From Pseudomonas chlororaphis (GTDB lineage Bacteria > Pseudomonadota > Gammaproteobacteria > Pseudomonadales > Pseudomonadaceae): 64,000 bases of DNA. The stretch's first letter is position 1. Each line of letters starts with the position of its first letter. Both the position numbers and the translations under genes were made by a program. The stretch spans positions 124,001 through 188,000 of the forward strand of contig NZ_MOAL01000004.1 of the NCBI RefSeq assembly GCF_003731765.1. Direction: 5' to 3'. The notes under the pieces are model-generated. The model ran no database searches and had not been told where the DNA came from. It worked only from the letters and a program-made list of their open reading frames with translations. Below, one piece after another: positions 25,848 to 34,900 of the stretch.

Positions 25848-26672
25848 TTATGCCGTTTTCTTGAACAGCGCATTACCGCATCGAGAGCAGAACGCCGCCT
25901 GTTGTTCGTGGTTGTCTTTCTGGCACACCGGGCAGTCGTGCTTGAGCTGGCCACCGCGCATGGCATTGGCCAGTTCGGCGGTGAAAATCCCAGTGGGCAC
26001 GGCGATGATCGAGTAACCGGTGATCATCACCATGGAGGAGATGATCTGCCCGAGGATGGTCTTGGGCACGATGTCGCCGTAACCGACGGTGGTCAGGGTG
26101 ACGATGGCCCAGTAGATGCCCTTCGGAATACTGGTGAAGCCGTGTTCCGGGCCCTCGACCACGTACATCAGGGTGCCGAACACCGTGACCAGGGTGCAGA
26201 CGCTGAGCAGGAACACCAGGATCTTCTGCTTGCTGCCGCGCAGGGCGTCCAGCAGGTAGTGGGCCTGTTTCAGGTAGGGGCCGAGCTTGAGTACACGGAA
26301 GATGCGCAGCATGCGGATCACCCGGATGATCAACAGGTACTGTGCGTCGCTGTAGTAGAGGGCGAGGATCCCGGGGACGATCGCCAGCAAGTCCACCAGC
26401 CCATAGAAGCTGAAGGCGTAGCGCAGGGGCTTGGGCGAGCAGTACAGGCGCAGGCTGTACTCGATGAGGAAGATCAGGGTGAAGCCCCATTCGATCGCGG
26501 CCAGTACCCCGGCGTAATTGCGATGCACCTCGTCGATGCTGTCGAGGATCACGATCACCAGGCTGGCGAGAATGATCAGCAACAGGCTGCTGTCGAAGCG
26601 TCGTCCGGCCACGGTGTCGGTCTGGAAAATCATCACATAGAGGCGTTGCCGCCAGGTGTCGCTGCTGTCCAT
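25848..26672 (-). CDS. Voltage-gated potassium channel with C-terminal zinc ribbon
   Basis: 274 aa ion transporter. S1-S4 occupy about residues 28-135, with the positively charged S4 (IIRVIRMLRIFRVLKL, 115-130). The pore loop carries the K+ selectivity filter TVGYGD (195-200), followed by S6 (about 208-232). The short C-terminal tail has two CxxC knuckles, Cys247/Cys250 (CPVC) and Cys262/Cys265 (CSRC), forming a probable zinc ribbon. Passive K+ conductance in the inner membrane. Followed upstream by the urea-transporter gene on the same strand, 21 nt away. Confidence 0.92.
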   Translation of the reverse strand: MDSSDTWRQRLYVMIFQTDTVAGRRFDSSLLLIILASLVIVILDSIDEVHRNYAGVLAAIEWGFTLIFLIEYSLRLYCSPKPLRYAFSFYGLVDLLAIVPGILALYYSDAQYLLIIRVIRMLRIFRVLKLGPYLKQAHYLLDALRGSKQKILVFLLSVCTLVTVFGTLMYVVEGPEHGFTSIPKGIYWAIVTLTTVGYGDIVPKTILGQIISSMVMITGYSIIAVPTGIFTAELANAMRGGQLKHDCPVCQKDNHEQQAAFCSRCGNALFKKTA

Positions 26673-26693
26673 TGGGCCTGCCTGAGTCGAAGA

Positions 26694-27614
26694 TCAGCGA
26701 AGCCTAGGGGGATTGCCCCGGGTTGCGCAAGGCGCACTGTCACGGGCTGCTTGTTGCAGCACGCGGGCCCCGGCACGTGCCAGCCAGCAGGCGAGGATAA
26801 AAGGTGCGGTCAGGGTGGGCAGGCCCAGGCTGCTGAAGCCCGGGGTGACCAGCAATGCCAGGGCAATGCCCAGCAGTGGCAGCCAGGGGCGGCGGGTTAC
26901 TTGGCTCAGGGCCAAGGCTGCCAGGGCGCTGTTGTACCCGCCCAGGCCCTCTAAGGCGCTGGCGTTTTCGTGGTGCAGCCAGGTGAATGCAAGGCCGGCC
27001 ACGGAGCCCGCCAGGGCCCAGGTTGCGGCACGGCGGTTGGCCACCCATAAGCCGCTGGCAATCAAGGCGCCGGCCAGGGGCTGGTCGAGAAACATCACCT
27101 GGCCAATGCCCATGAAGACCGCCCCTAGCCAGTCGCCCGCGGCGGCGCTGACGGGTACCGCTGAGTAGGGCAAGGCTGGCTCGCTCAGGGTCAGCAGTAA
27201 CCAGGCAAGCCCGACAAAGGGCGCGGTGTAGGCCGGCAGTTGGCTTGATGGGCGGGCCCGCTTGAGCCATTGCTGGGTGAGGATTGCGCTGAGGCCCGAG
27301 CTGGCGATGATCAGCGGCGGCAACAAGGGCGACCAGGGCAGTTGCTGGCTCAGCAGTAAGCCCAGCAGGATGCCGTTGTAACTGAACAGCCCGGCTTGCC
27401 GATGGGCCTTGGCATAGCCCCGGCACTGAGCGGTGAGCAGGCCGCCCACCGCGCCGAGCAGGGCTCCGCCCAGCAGCGTGGGAGCCGCCATCAGGATGGC
27501 CAGCAAACACAGCAGGCCGAAAAAGGGGTGGCGTTGCAAAAACACTTGGCTGAAGCCGTTGAGCAAGGCTTCGGCCCAGTCGGGGCAATGGTGGTTGAAC
27601 GTCTTGGCGGGCAT
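26694..27614 (-). CDS. Urea transporter family protein
   Basis: 306 aa, about ten membrane helices in two homologous halves, as in UT/Yut channels: GLFSYNGILLGLLLSQQ in the first half and GGYNSALAALALSQV in the second, each with the conserved YNG/YNS motif, and LPAYTAPFVGLAWLLL. Facilitates urea diffusion. No urease genes are in the window. The spacing (21 nt) to the K+ channel gene suggests co-transcription with it. Confidence 0.85.
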   Translation of the reverse strand: MPAKTFNHHCPDWAEALLNGFSQVFLQRHPFFGLLCLLAILMAAPTLLGGALLGAVGGLLTAQCRGYAKAHRQAGLFSYNGILLGLLLSQQLPWSPLLPPLIIASSGLSAILTQQWLKRARPSSQLPAYTAPFVGLAWLLLTLSEPALPYSAVPVSAAAGDWLGAVFMGIGQVMFLDQPLAGALIASGLWVANRRAATWALAGSVAGLAFTWLHHENASALEGLGGYNSALAALALSQVTRRPWLPLLGIALALLVTPGFSSLGLPTLTAPFILACWLARAGARVLQQAARDSAPCATRGNPPRLR

Positions 27615-27677
27615 GTAAGGCTTCGATCGATCACCCCCCGCCGCGGCCTGAAGCCGTGGCGGGGGGTGGCATGGGGT

Positions 27678-29093
27678 TCAGATCAGGGTTTCGATCCGCA
27701 GCGAATTGGTCGAGCCCGGCTGGCCAAAGGGCACGCCCGTGGTGATCAGCAAGGTATCGCCGCGTTTGGCCAGGCCTTGGGCCTGGGCGATTTCCAAGGC
27801 CGTGGAGCACACCTCATCCACCTGTCGCAGCCGGTCGTTGACCACTGAGTGCACACCCCAGGCCACGGTCAGGCGGCGGGCCGTGGACAGGTTGGGCGTC
27901 AGGTTGAGAATCGGCACCCGTGGTCGTTCCCGTGCTGCGCGCAGGCTGGAGGCGCCAGATTCGCTGTAGTTCACCAGCACCGCCACCGGCAGGATGCTGC
28001 TGATGCGACGGATCGCACAGCTGATGGCGTCGGACACGGTGGCCTCGGCCTGGGGCCGGCTGACGTCCAATTGATTCTGGTAGTCCGGGCCGCCCTCCAC
28101 CTGGCGAATGATTTTGCTCATCATCTGCACGGCCTCCAGCGGGTATTCGCCGGAGGCGGTTTCCGCCGACAGCATCACCGCGTCGGCGCCCTCTGCCACG
28201 GCGTTGGCCACATCGGTGACCTCGGCACGGGTCGGTGCCGGGGAAAAACGCATGGACTCCAGCATCTGGGTGGCGACCACCACCGGTTTACCCAGTTGGC
28301 GGCAGGTGCTGATGATGTTTTTCTGAATCTGCGGCACGCTCTCGGCCGGCACTTCCACCCCCAGGTCACCCCGCGCCACCATGATGGCGTCGCTCAGGGC
28401 GGCGATTTCCCGCAGTTGGGTGACGGCGCTCGGCTTCTCGATCTTGGCCATCAGGAAGGCCTTGTCGCCGATCAGGGCACGGGCTTCGTGAATGTCTTCC
28501 GGGCGCTGCACGAATGACAGCGCCACCCAGTCCACCCCCAGTTCCAGGCCGAAGCTCAGGTCGCGACGGTCCTTGGTGGTCAGCGGGCTGAGGTTGAGCA
28601 GGGCTTCAGGGACGTTGACGCCTTTGCGGTCCGACAGCTCGCCGCCATTGAGCACGGTGGTGTCGATGGCGTCGGCGTGCTTGGCAACCACCCGCAGGCG
28701 CAGTTTGCCGTCGTCCAGCAGCAAGTCCATGCCGGGCTCCAGGGCCGCGATGATTTCCGGGTGCGGCAGGCTGACCCGGGCCTGGTCACCGGGGGTGTCG
28801 TCCAGGTCCAGGCGCAGGGCCTGGCCGCGCACCAACTGGATTTTGCCGGCGGCAAAGGTGCCGACCCGCAGTTTCGGACCTTGCAGGTCCATGAGGATGC
28901 CCAGGGGGTAGTTCAGTTGCTGCTCGACTTCACGGATCCATTGGTAGCGCAGGGCGTGGTCGCTGTGGCTGCCGTGGCTGAAGTTGAGGCGGAAGATGTT
29001 GACCCCGGCCTTCACCAGGTCGCGGATATCGTCGATGCCTTGGATGGCCGGGCCGAGGGTGGCGAGGATTTTGACCTTTTTATCAGGCGTCAT
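27678..29093 (-). CDS. pykF: Pyruvate kinase of the glycerate cluster
   Basis: 471 aa from the ATG at 29093 (MTPDKKVKILATLGPA). Converts phosphoenolpyruvate and ADP to pyruvate and ATP. Motifs: KVKILATLGPA, NFSHGSHSDH, the catalytic Lys region AFLMAKIEKPSAV, the Mg2+/K+ region MVARGDLGVEVPAE and DAVMLSAETASGEYP. The B and C domains are complete. It overlaps the ttuD end by 11 nt, the usual gene pair (ttuD-pykF/ttuE), so this isozyme serves glyoxylate/glycerate use. Pseudomonads usually encode a second pyruvate kinase elsewhere. Confidence 0.95.
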   Translation of the reverse strand: MTPDKKVKILATLGPAIQGIDDIRDLVKAGVNIFRLNFSHGSHSDHALRYQWIREVEQQLNYPLGILMDLQGPKLRVGTFAAGKIQLVRGQALRLDLDDTPGDQARVSLPHPEIIAALEPGMDLLLDDGKLRLRVVAKHADAIDTTVLNGGELSDRKGVNVPEALLNLSPLTTKDRRDLSFGLELGVDWVALSFVQRPEDIHEARALIGDKAFLMAKIEKPSAVTQLREIAALSDAIMVARGDLGVEVPAESVPQIQKNIISTCRQLGKPVVVATQMLESMRFSPAPTRAEVTDVANAVAEGADAVMLSAETASGEYPLEAVQMMSKIIRQVEGGPDYQNQLDVSRPQAEATVSDAISCAIRRISSILPVAVLVNYSESGASSLRAARERPRVPILNLTPNLSTARRLTVAWGVHSVVNDRLRQVDEVCSTALEIAQAQGLAKRGDTLLITTGVPFGQPGSTNSLRIETLI

Positions 29094-30363
29094 GTGCAGG
29101 GCTCTCAAGAATCAGGATGGCGCGGAAGTCGTTGACGTTGGTGCGGGTTGGCTCGGTGACGATCAGGTTGTCGAGCGCGGCGAAGTAGCCGTAGCCGTTG
29201 TTATTGTCCAGTTCGTCACTGGCGCTCAGGCCCAGGGCGGCGGCGCGGGCGTAGCTGGTGGGGGTCATGAGGGCGCCGGCGTTGTCCTCGGAACCGTCGA
29301 TGCCATCGGTGTCGCCGGCCAGGGCGTAGACCCCGGGCAGGCCTTTGAGGCTTTCGGTCAGGCTCAGGAGAAACTCGGCATTGCGCCCGCCCCGGCCGTT
29401 GCCGCGCACGGTGACGGTGGTTTCGCCGCCGGAGAGGATCACGCAGGGGGCGGCCAGGGGTTGGCCGTGCAGCAGAACCTGGCGGGCGATACCGGCGTGC
29501 ACCTTGGCCACTTCCCGGGATTCCCCCTCCAGGTCGCCGAGGATCAGCGGGCTGAAGCCGGCCTGGCGGGCTTTGACGGCGGCGGCCTCCAGGGACTGTT
29601 GGGGCCTGGCGATCAACTGGAAGTGGCTGCGGGCCAGGCTCGGGTCGCCGGGCTTGACGGTTTCCGACTCGGGGCTCTGTAGCCAGTTGCGCACGGCTGC
29701 CGGCACCTCGATGGCATAGCGTTTGAGGATCGCCAGGGCTTCTGCCGAAGTGCTGGGGTCGGCCACGGTGGGGCCGGAGGCGATGACGGTGGCCAGGTCG
29801 CCCGGCACATCGGAGATGGCGTAGGTGTACACCGTGGCGGGCCAGCAGGCCTTGGCCAGGCGGCCACCCTTGATCGCCGAGAGGTGCTTACGCACGCAAT
29901 TCATCTCGCCGATGGTGGCGCCGGATTTGAGCAGGGCCTTGTTGATTGCCTGCTTGTCCGCCAGGGTGATGCCGGCGGCGGGTAGGGCCAGCAAGGCCGA
30001 GCCGCCACCGGACAGGAGAAAGATCACCCGATCGCTTTCACTGAGGCCGCTGACCATCTGCAACACTCGGGTGGCGACCGCCAGGCCGGCGGCGTCGGGA
30101 ACCGGGTGGGCAGCTTCCACCACTTCGATTTTTTCGCAGGGGGCGCCGTGGCCGTAGCGGGTGACCACCAGCCCTGAGACTTCACCCTGCCAGCAGCGCT
30201 CCACCACCTGGGCCATGGCGGCGGCAGCCTTGCCTGCGCCAATCACGATCACCCGACCGCTGCGATCAGTGGGTAGATGGGCTTCAAGGACGTGTTGCGG
30301 GTGGGCGGCGTCGATGGCTGTATCGAAAAGCTCGCGCAGGAATTGTTGTGGATCGACCGACAT
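29083..30363 (-). CDS. ttuD: Glycerate 2-kinase TtuD (MOFRL family)
   Basis: 426 aa. Matches the two-domain GckA/TtuD family often mislabelled hydroxypyruvate reductase: VIVIGAGKAAAAMAQVVE near residue 40, FLLSGGGSALLALPAAGI, GEMNCVRKHLSAIKGGRLA, CVILSGGETTVTVRGNGRGG, and the C-terminal ALAGDTDGIDGSEDNAGA. Phosphorylates glycerate to 2-phosphoglycerate, which then enters glycolysis upstream of the overlapping pyruvate kinase gene. A REPIN separates it from glxR. Confidence 0.92.
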   Translation of the reverse strand: MSVDPQQFLRELFDTAIDAAHPQHVLEAHLPTDRSGRVIVIGAGKAAAAMAQVVERCWQGEVSGLVVTRYGHGAPCEKIEVVEAAHPVPDAAGLAVATRVLQMVSGLSESDRVIFLLSGGGSALLALPAAGITLADKQAINKALLKSGATIGEMNCVRKHLSAIKGGRLAKACWPATVYTYAISDVPGDLATVIASGPTVADPSTSAEALAILKRYAIEVPAAVRNWLQSPESETVKPGDPSLARSHFQLIARPQQSLEAAAVKARQAGFSPLILGDLEGESREVAKVHAGIARQVLLHGQPLAAPCVILSGGETTVTVRGNGRGGRNAEFLLSLTESLKGLPGVYALAGDTDGIDGSEDNAGALMTPTSYARAAALGLSASDELDNNNGYGYFAALDNLIVTEPTRTNVNDFRAILILESPAHDA

Positions 30364-30398
30364 AAGCGGGCTCCCGGGGCATTCTTATTATTGGAAGT

Positions 30399-30481
30399 GC
30401 AGGAGCCGGCTTGCCGGCGGTGGCGGCCTCAAGCCTTGTGCAAATGCAACTGGCCTCATCGCCGGCAGACCGGGCTCCTAC
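30399..30481. repeat. REPIN 1 (two inverted REP sequences)
   Basis: REP at 30399-30420 (core GCCGGCTTGCCGGC) and an inverted, slightly degenerate mate at 30459-30481. Lies between glxR and ttuD. Same architecture as the elements at 31423-31504 and 44385-44484. Non-autonomous; mobilised by a RAYT transposase not encoded in this window. Confidence 0.85.
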
Positions 30482-30502
30482 AGAGGGGAGGGCGTGGCGG
30501 GG

Positions 30503-31393
30503 TTATTTATCGCGAATCGAAAAATTCGCCATATGCTCCAGGCCCTTGATCAGTGCCGAGTGGTCCCAATTGCTGCCACCGATGGCCGCGCAGGTGCTGA
30601 ACACTTGCTGGGTGTTGGCGGTGTTGGGCAGGTTGACCCCCAGTTCCCGTGCGCCGGCCAGGGCCAGGTTGAGGTCCTTCTGGTGCAGGCTGATGCGGAA
30701 GCCCGGATCGAAGGTGCCCTTGATCATGCGGTCGCCGTGGACTTCGAGGATCTTCGACGAGGCGAACCCGCCCATCAGGGCTTCACGCACCTTGGCCGGA
30801 TCGGCACCGTTCTTGGCGGCGAACAGCAGTGCTTCGGCCACGGCCTGGATGTTCAGGGCGACGATGATCTGGTTGGCCACCTTGGCGGTCTGGCCGTCAC
30901 CGTTGCCACCGACCAAGGTGATGTTCTTGCCCATGCTCTGGAACAACGGCAGGGCGCGTTCGAAGGCTTGGCTGTCGCCGCCGACCATGATGCTCAAGGT
31001 CGCGGCCTTGGCCCCGACCTCACCGCCGGATACCGGAGCGTCCAGGTATTGCGCGCCTTTTTCGTTGATCTGAGCGGCAAACGCCTTGGTCGCCGTTGGG
31101 GAAATCGAACTCATGTCGATGACAATCTTGCCCTTGCCGATCCCGGCAGCTACGCCGTCGGCACGCAACAAAACGTCTTCCACCTGGGGGGTGTCGGGAA
31201 CCATGATGATGACGAATTCGGCTTCCTGGGCCACTTCCTTCGGGTTGGCCAAGGCCACGGCGCCGGCGGCGATCAGTTCGGCCGGTGCGGTGCCGTAATG
31301 CTCGGACAGGAACAGGCTGTGCCCGGCTTTTTGCAGGTTCTGCGCCATGGGCAGGCCCATGATGCCGGTGCCGATAAATCCGATTTTAGCCAT
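30503..31393 (-). CDS. glxR: Tartronate semialdehyde reductase (2-hydroxy-3-oxopropionate reductase)
   Basis: 296 aa beta-hydroxyacid dehydrogenase. Rossmann motif IGFIGTGIMGLPMAQNL, substrate-binding DAPVSGGEVGAK, and the catalytic Lys in the TAKVANQIIVALN helix. Reduces tartronate semialdehyde made by Gcl to D-glycerate with NAD(P)H. Lies in the hyi-glxR-ttuD-pykF run, each gene separated by short gaps or a REPIN. Confidence 0.95.
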   Translation of the reverse strand: MAKIGFIGTGIMGLPMAQNLQKAGHSLFLSEHYGTAPAELIAAGAVALANPKEVAQEAEFVIIMVPDTPQVEDVLLRADGVAAGIGKGKIVIDMSSISPTATKAFAAQINEKGAQYLDAPVSGGEVGAKAATLSIMVGGDSQAFERALPLFQSMGKNITLVGGNGDGQTAKVANQIIVALNIQAVAEALLFAAKNGADPAKVREALMGGFASSKILEVHGDRMIKGTFDPGFRISLHQKDLNLALAGARELGVNLPNTANTQQVFSTCAAIGGSNWDHSALIKGLEHMANFSIRDK

Positions 31394-31422
31394 GATAAAA
31401 ATCCTCTAGTCAGGCGGACCTT

Positions 31423-31504
31423 GTAGGAGCTGGCTTGCCAGCGATAGCGGTCTTGATGGCCGTGCAGGGCTTAAGTGCCTCTTCGCCGGCGATCCGGCTC
31501 CTAC
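31423..31504. repeat. REPIN 2 (two inverted REP sequences)
   Basis: REP at 31423-31444 (core GCTGGCTTGCCAGC) and inverted mate at 31483-31504. Lies between hyi and glxR. Compared with REPIN 1, the C:G pair in the stem of the left REP is replaced by T:A on both arms, so base pairing is preserved. Confidence 0.88.
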
Positions 31505-31514
31505 CAGGTGGGAG

Positions 31515-32297
31515 TCAGATTGCGTTATGGGTTTTCAGCCAGCCGAGGCCTGCTTCAGTGGTGGTCAACGGCTTGTACTCACAGCCGACCCAGCCCTGGT
31601 AATTGATCTTGTCCAAGTGTTCGAACAGGAAGCGGTAGTTGATTTCACCGGTGCCCGGCTCGTTGCGCCCGGGGTTGTCCGCCAGCTGGATATGGTTGAT
31701 TTCGCCCAGGTGATTGGCCATGGTCCGGGCCAGGTCACCCTCCATGATTTGCATGTGGTAGATGTCGTACTGCAGGAACAGGTTGGGGCTGCCCACCTGT
31801 TCACGGATCGACAGGGCCTGGGCGGTGTTGTTCAGGTAGAAGCCGGGAATGTCGCGGGTGTTGATGGCTTCCATCACCAGCTTGATGCCGACGGCCTGCA
31901 GCTTGTCGGCGGCGTACTTGAGGTTGGCGACGAAGGTCTTTTCCAGGGTCGCATCGTCGATGCCCTGTGGGCGGATCCCGGCCAGGCAGTTGATCTGGGT
32001 GTTGCCCAGGACCTTGGCATAGGCGATGGCCAGGTCGACCCCGCCACGGAACTCCTCGACCCGGTCCGGCAGGCAAGCGATTCCGCGCTCACCCTTGGCC
32101 CAGTCGCCGGCCGGCAGGTTGAACAGCACCTGGGTCAGGCCATGGGCATCCAGTTGGGCCTTGATCTCGGCGGAGTTGAATTCGTAGGGGAACAGGTATT
32201 CGACACCGCTGAAGCCGGCGTTGGCGGCAGCTTCGAAGCGGGCCAGGAAGTCCTGTTCGGTGAACAGCATGGACAGGTTGGCGGCAAAACGCGGCAT
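31515..32297 (-). CDS. hyi: Hydroxypyruvate isomerase
   Basis: 260 aa TIM-barrel sugar-phosphate isomerase-like protein. Markers: PRFAANLSMLFTEQDFLARF at the N-terminus, LVMEAINTRDIPGFYLNNT, LFLQYDIYHMQIMEGDLA and GCEYKPLTTTEAGLGWL, with metal-coordinating Glu/Asp/His residues in these segments. Interconverts hydroxypyruvate and tartronate semialdehyde. Sits between gcl (62 nt upstream) and glxR. Confidence 0.95.
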   Translation of the reverse strand: MPRFAANLSMLFTEQDFLARFEAAANAGFSGVEYLFPYEFNSAEIKAQLDAHGLTQVLFNLPAGDWAKGERGIACLPDRVEEFRGGVDLAIAYAKVLGNTQINCLAGIRPQGIDDATLEKTFVANLKYAADKLQAVGIKLVMEAINTRDIPGFYLNNTAQALSIREQVGSPNLFLQYDIYHMQIMEGDLARTMANHLGEINHIQLADNPGRNEPGTGEINYRFLFEHLDKINYQGWVGCEYKPLTTTEAGLGWLKTHNAI

Positions 32298-32359
32298 GGG
32301 GGGGCTCCTGTTAACAGCGTCGTTCCCGGCGTGCCCCGGGAACGATCAATGGCGAATGG

Positions 32360-34135
32360 TCAGTCCAGCAGGGAGATCGCAGTCGGGGCGTCATTGCCCA
32401 CCAACGCCAGGTCTTCGAACTCGTTGACGGCGTTGATCTCGGTGCCCATGGAGATGTTGGTGACGCGCTCGAGGATGATCTCCACCACCACCGGCACCTT
32501 GAAGGTCTGGAGCATTTCCTGGGCCTTGCGCAGGGCCGGCTGGATTTCGCTCGGTTCGAACACCCGCAGGGCCTTACAACCCAGGCCTTCGGCGACCGCG
32601 ACGTGGTCGACGCCATAACCGTTGAGTTCCGGGGCATTGAGGTTGTCGAAAGACAGCTGCACGCAGTAGTCCATGTCGAAACCGCGCTGGGCCTGGCGAA
32701 TCAGCCCTAGGTAGGAGTTGTTCACCACGACGTGGATGTACGGAAGCTTGAACTGCGCGCCGACAGCCAGCTCTTCGATCATGAACTGGAAGTCGTAATC
32801 GCCGGACAGCGCCACCACCTTGCGACTCGGGTCGGCCTTGACCACGCCCAAGGCTGCTGGAATGGTCCAGCCCAACGGGCCGGCCTGGCCGCAGTTGATC
32901 CAGTGACGCGGCTTGTAGACGTGGAGGAACTGCGCCCCGGCGATTTGCGACAGGCCGATGGTGCTGACGTAGCAGGTGTCTTTGCCGAACACCTGGTTCA
33001 TCTCTTCGTAGACCCGCTGTGGCTTGACCGGCACGTTGTCGAAGTGGGTCTTGCGGTGCAGGCTGGCCTTGCGCTGCTGGCAATCCTGCAGCCAGGCACT
33101 GCGGTTTTTCAGCTTGCCGGCGGTTTGCCATTCACGAGCCACTTCCAGGAGCACGGTCAGGGCCGAGCCTGCGTCGGAGACGATGCCCAGGTCCGGGGTG
33201 AAGACGCGGCCAATCTGGGTCGGTTCGATATCGATGTGAATGAATTTTCGGCCTTCGGTGTAAACCTCTACCGAGCCGGTGTGGCGGTTGGCCCAGCGGT
33301 TGCCGATGCCCAGGACCACGTCGGACTTGAGCAGGGTGGCGTTGCCGTAGCGATGGGAGGTTTGCAGGCCGACCATGCCTACCATTTGTGGGTGATCGTC
33401 CGGAATGGTGCCCCAGCCCATGAGCGTCGGGATGACCGGGATGCCGGTCAGTTCGGCGAACTCCACCAGCAGCTCGCTGGCATCGGCGTTGATGATGCCG
33501 CCACCGGCCACCAGCAAGGGACGCTCGGCCTGGTCCAGCAGGGCCAGGGCTTTTTCTGCCTGGATCCGAGTGGCCGAAGGTTTGGCCAGGGGCAGGGGCT
33601 GGTAGGCGTCGATGTCGAATTCGATTTCCGCCATTTGCACATCGAACGGCAGGTCGATCAGCACCGGGCCTGGGCGGCCGGAGCGCATCTCATAAAAGGC
33701 TTTCTGGAAGGCGTAGGGCACTTGGCCCGGCTCGAGGACGGTGGTCGCCCATTTGGTCACCGGCTTGACGATGCTGGTGATGTCCACGGCCTGGAAGTCT
33801 TCCTTGTGCAGCCGGGCGCGAGGGGCCTGGCCGGTGATGCAAAGGATGGGAATCGAGTCGGCCGAGGCACTGTACAGCCCGGTGACCATGTCGGTGCCGG
33901 CGGGGCCGGAGGTGCCGATGCATACGCCGATGTTGCCGGCCTTGGTGCGGGTGTAGCCCTCGGCCATGTGCGAGGCGCCTTCAACGTGGCGAGCGAGGAC
34001 GTGATCGATGCCTCCGACTTTCTGCAGTGCCGAATACAGTGGGTTGATGGCGGCACCCGGGATGCCAAAAGCGGTATCGACCCCTTCGCGGCGCATCACC
34101 AGAACGGCGGCTTCGATTGCTCTCATTTTGCTCAT
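32360..34135 (-). CDS. gcl: Glyoxylate carboligase
   Basis: 591 aa ThDP enzyme from the ATG at 34135 ([14 protein letters not shown]), the exact usual length. Condenses two glyoxylates to tartronate semialdehyde with CO2 release; uses FAD structurally. The residue at the position of the near-universal ThDP-activating Glu is Val51 ([12 protein letters not shown]), which is the known hallmark of Gcl. The ThDP-binding [15 protein letters not shown] motif is near residue 450. First gene of the gcl-hyi-glxR-ttuD-pykF cluster, with a sigma-70-type promoter at 34186-34215 and an operator-like palindrome at 34162-34171. Confidence 0.97.
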   Translation of the reverse strand: MSKMRAIEAAVLVMRREGVDTAFGIPGAAINPLYSALQKVGGIDHVLARHVEGASHMAEGYTRTKAGNIGVCIGTSGPAGTDMVTGLYSASADSIPILCITGQAPRARLHKEDFQAVDITSIVKPVTKWATTVLEPGQVPYAFQKAFYEMRSGRPGPVLIDLPFDVQMAEIEFDIDAYQPLPLAKPSATRIQAEKALALLDQAERPLLVAGGGIINADASELLVEFAELTGIPVIPTLMGWGTIPDDHPQMVGMVGLQTSHRYGNATLLKSDVVLGIGNRWANRHTGSVEVYTEGRKFIHIDIEPTQIGRVFTPDLGIVSDAGSALTVLLEVAREWQTAGKLKNRSAWLQDCQQRKASLHRKTHFDNVPVKPQRVYEEMNQVFGKDTCYVSTIGLSQIAGAQFLHVYKPRHWINCGQAGPLGWTIPAALGVVKADPSRKVVALSGDYDFQFMIEELAVGAQFKLPYIHVVVNNSYLGLIRQAQRGFDMDYCVQLSFDNLNAPELNGYGVDHVAVAEGLGCKALRVFEPSEIQPALRKAQEMLQTFKVPVVVEIILERVTNISMGTEINAVNEFEDLALVGNDAPTAISLLD

Positions 34136-34161
34136 GGTTTTGTGCCTCTTAGGTTTTGTAA

Positions 34162-34171
34162 TTGTATACAA
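34162..34171. promoter_or_regulatory. Predicted operator TTGTATACAA, gcl side
   Basis: Perfect 10-bp palindrome, 27 nt upstream of the gcl start and about 8-17 bp downstream of the start site expected from the gcl promoter. An identical copy lies at 34301-34310. The sequence fits the T-n-G-T-N2-A-C-n-A pattern known for FadR-subfamily GntR repressors. Confidence 0.7.
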
Positions 34172-34185
34172 GTGGCTTTGCGCAA

Positions 34186-34215
34186 AGTGTATTCACGGCT
34201 GGCTGCGCAGGTCAA
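34186..34215 (-). promoter_or_regulatory. Predicted gcl promoter
   Basis: On the minus strand, -35 TTGACC (complement of 34210-34215) and -10 TACACT (complement of 34186-34191) with an 18-bp spacer. The expected start site near 34179 places the TTGTATACAA element just inside the transcript, a repressor position. Confidence 0.55.
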
Positions 34216-34288
34216 TCCATTTTCTCAAGCCGCTGATGCTTTCGACGGAAGGCCCATATGCAGGGGGTTTTTCGTCGGATGACAGGAT

Positions 34289-34318
34289 TTGTCAAAAATA
34301 TTGTATACAAAATAATAA
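34289..34318 (+). promoter_or_regulatory. Predicted promoter of the GlcG-like gene
   Basis: -35 TTGTCA (34289-34294) and an AT-rich -10 TAATAA (34313-34318), 18-bp spacer. The second TTGTATACAA (34301-34310) fills this spacer, so its occupancy would directly block polymerase. Confidence 0.5.
34301..34310. promoter_or_regulatory. Predicted operator TTGTATACAA, GlcG-like side
   Basis: Second exact copy of the palindrome, 130 bp from the first, between the -35 and -10 of the rightward promoter. Flanked by A/T-rich DNA on both sides. The two copies suggest one repressor controls both divergent units. Confidence 0.7.
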
Positions 34319-34402
34319 TTCATTGTGTTCTATTTGTGCCATTGGACTTCTTATCAAGAAGCTTCCGCAGACGTTCTCAATAACAAGATAAGGACGGCAC
34401 CC

Positions 34403-34843
34403 ATGAGCGCTTTAACCTTGAAAGTCGCAGTCAACCTGGCCACTCAGGCCATCGTCGCCGGGCGCAAGATCGCTGCGGCGCCACTGACTATCGCGGTGCT
34501 GGATGCCGGTGGGCATCTGGTGGCGTTGCAACGAGAAGACGGGGCCAGTTTGCTGCGGCCGCAGATTGCGGTAGGCAAGGCCTGGGGCGCGATTGCCCTG
34601 GGCAAGGGCTCGCGTTTGCTGGCGCTGGATGCTCAGCAGCGGCCGGCGTTTATCGCCGCGCTCAACAGCCTCGGGCAGGGCAGTGTGGTGCCGGCGCCGG
34701 GGGGCGTATTGATCCGCGATCAGGCCGGGGCGGTCATTGGGGCGATCGGTATTAGTGGCGACACCTCGGACATTGACGAGCAATGCGCGATCAGCGCCAT
34801 CGAGGCCCAGGGTTTGTGGGCGGATGCGGGGGTGAGTGCTTGA
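34403..34843 (+). CDS. GlcG/HbpS-family protein (DUF336)
   Basis: 146 aa from the ATG at 34403, after AAGGAC. DUF336 markers: ITIAVLDAGGHLVALQREDGA-type segment (here PLTIAVLDAGGHL then QREDGASLLRP), KAWGAIALGKGS, VPAPGGVLIRDQAG and AIGISGDTSDIDEQ. Members include GlcG of the glycolate operon and haem-binding HbpS; enzymatic role unclear. Divergent from gcl and probably co-regulated with it through the TTGTATACAA sites. Confidence 0.88.
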   Translation: MSALTLKVAVNLATQAIVAGRKIAAAPLTIAVLDAGGHLVALQREDGASLLRPQIAVGKAWGAIALGKGSRLLALDAQQRPAFIAALNSLGQGSVVPAPGGVLIRDQAGAVIGAIGISGDTSDIDEQCAISAIEAQGLWADAGVSA

Positions 34844-34900
34844 GGGGCTAGCGGCTGGACGTGCCCACTCCGGTCGGAGTGGGCGGGTTGGGTTCGGGGG

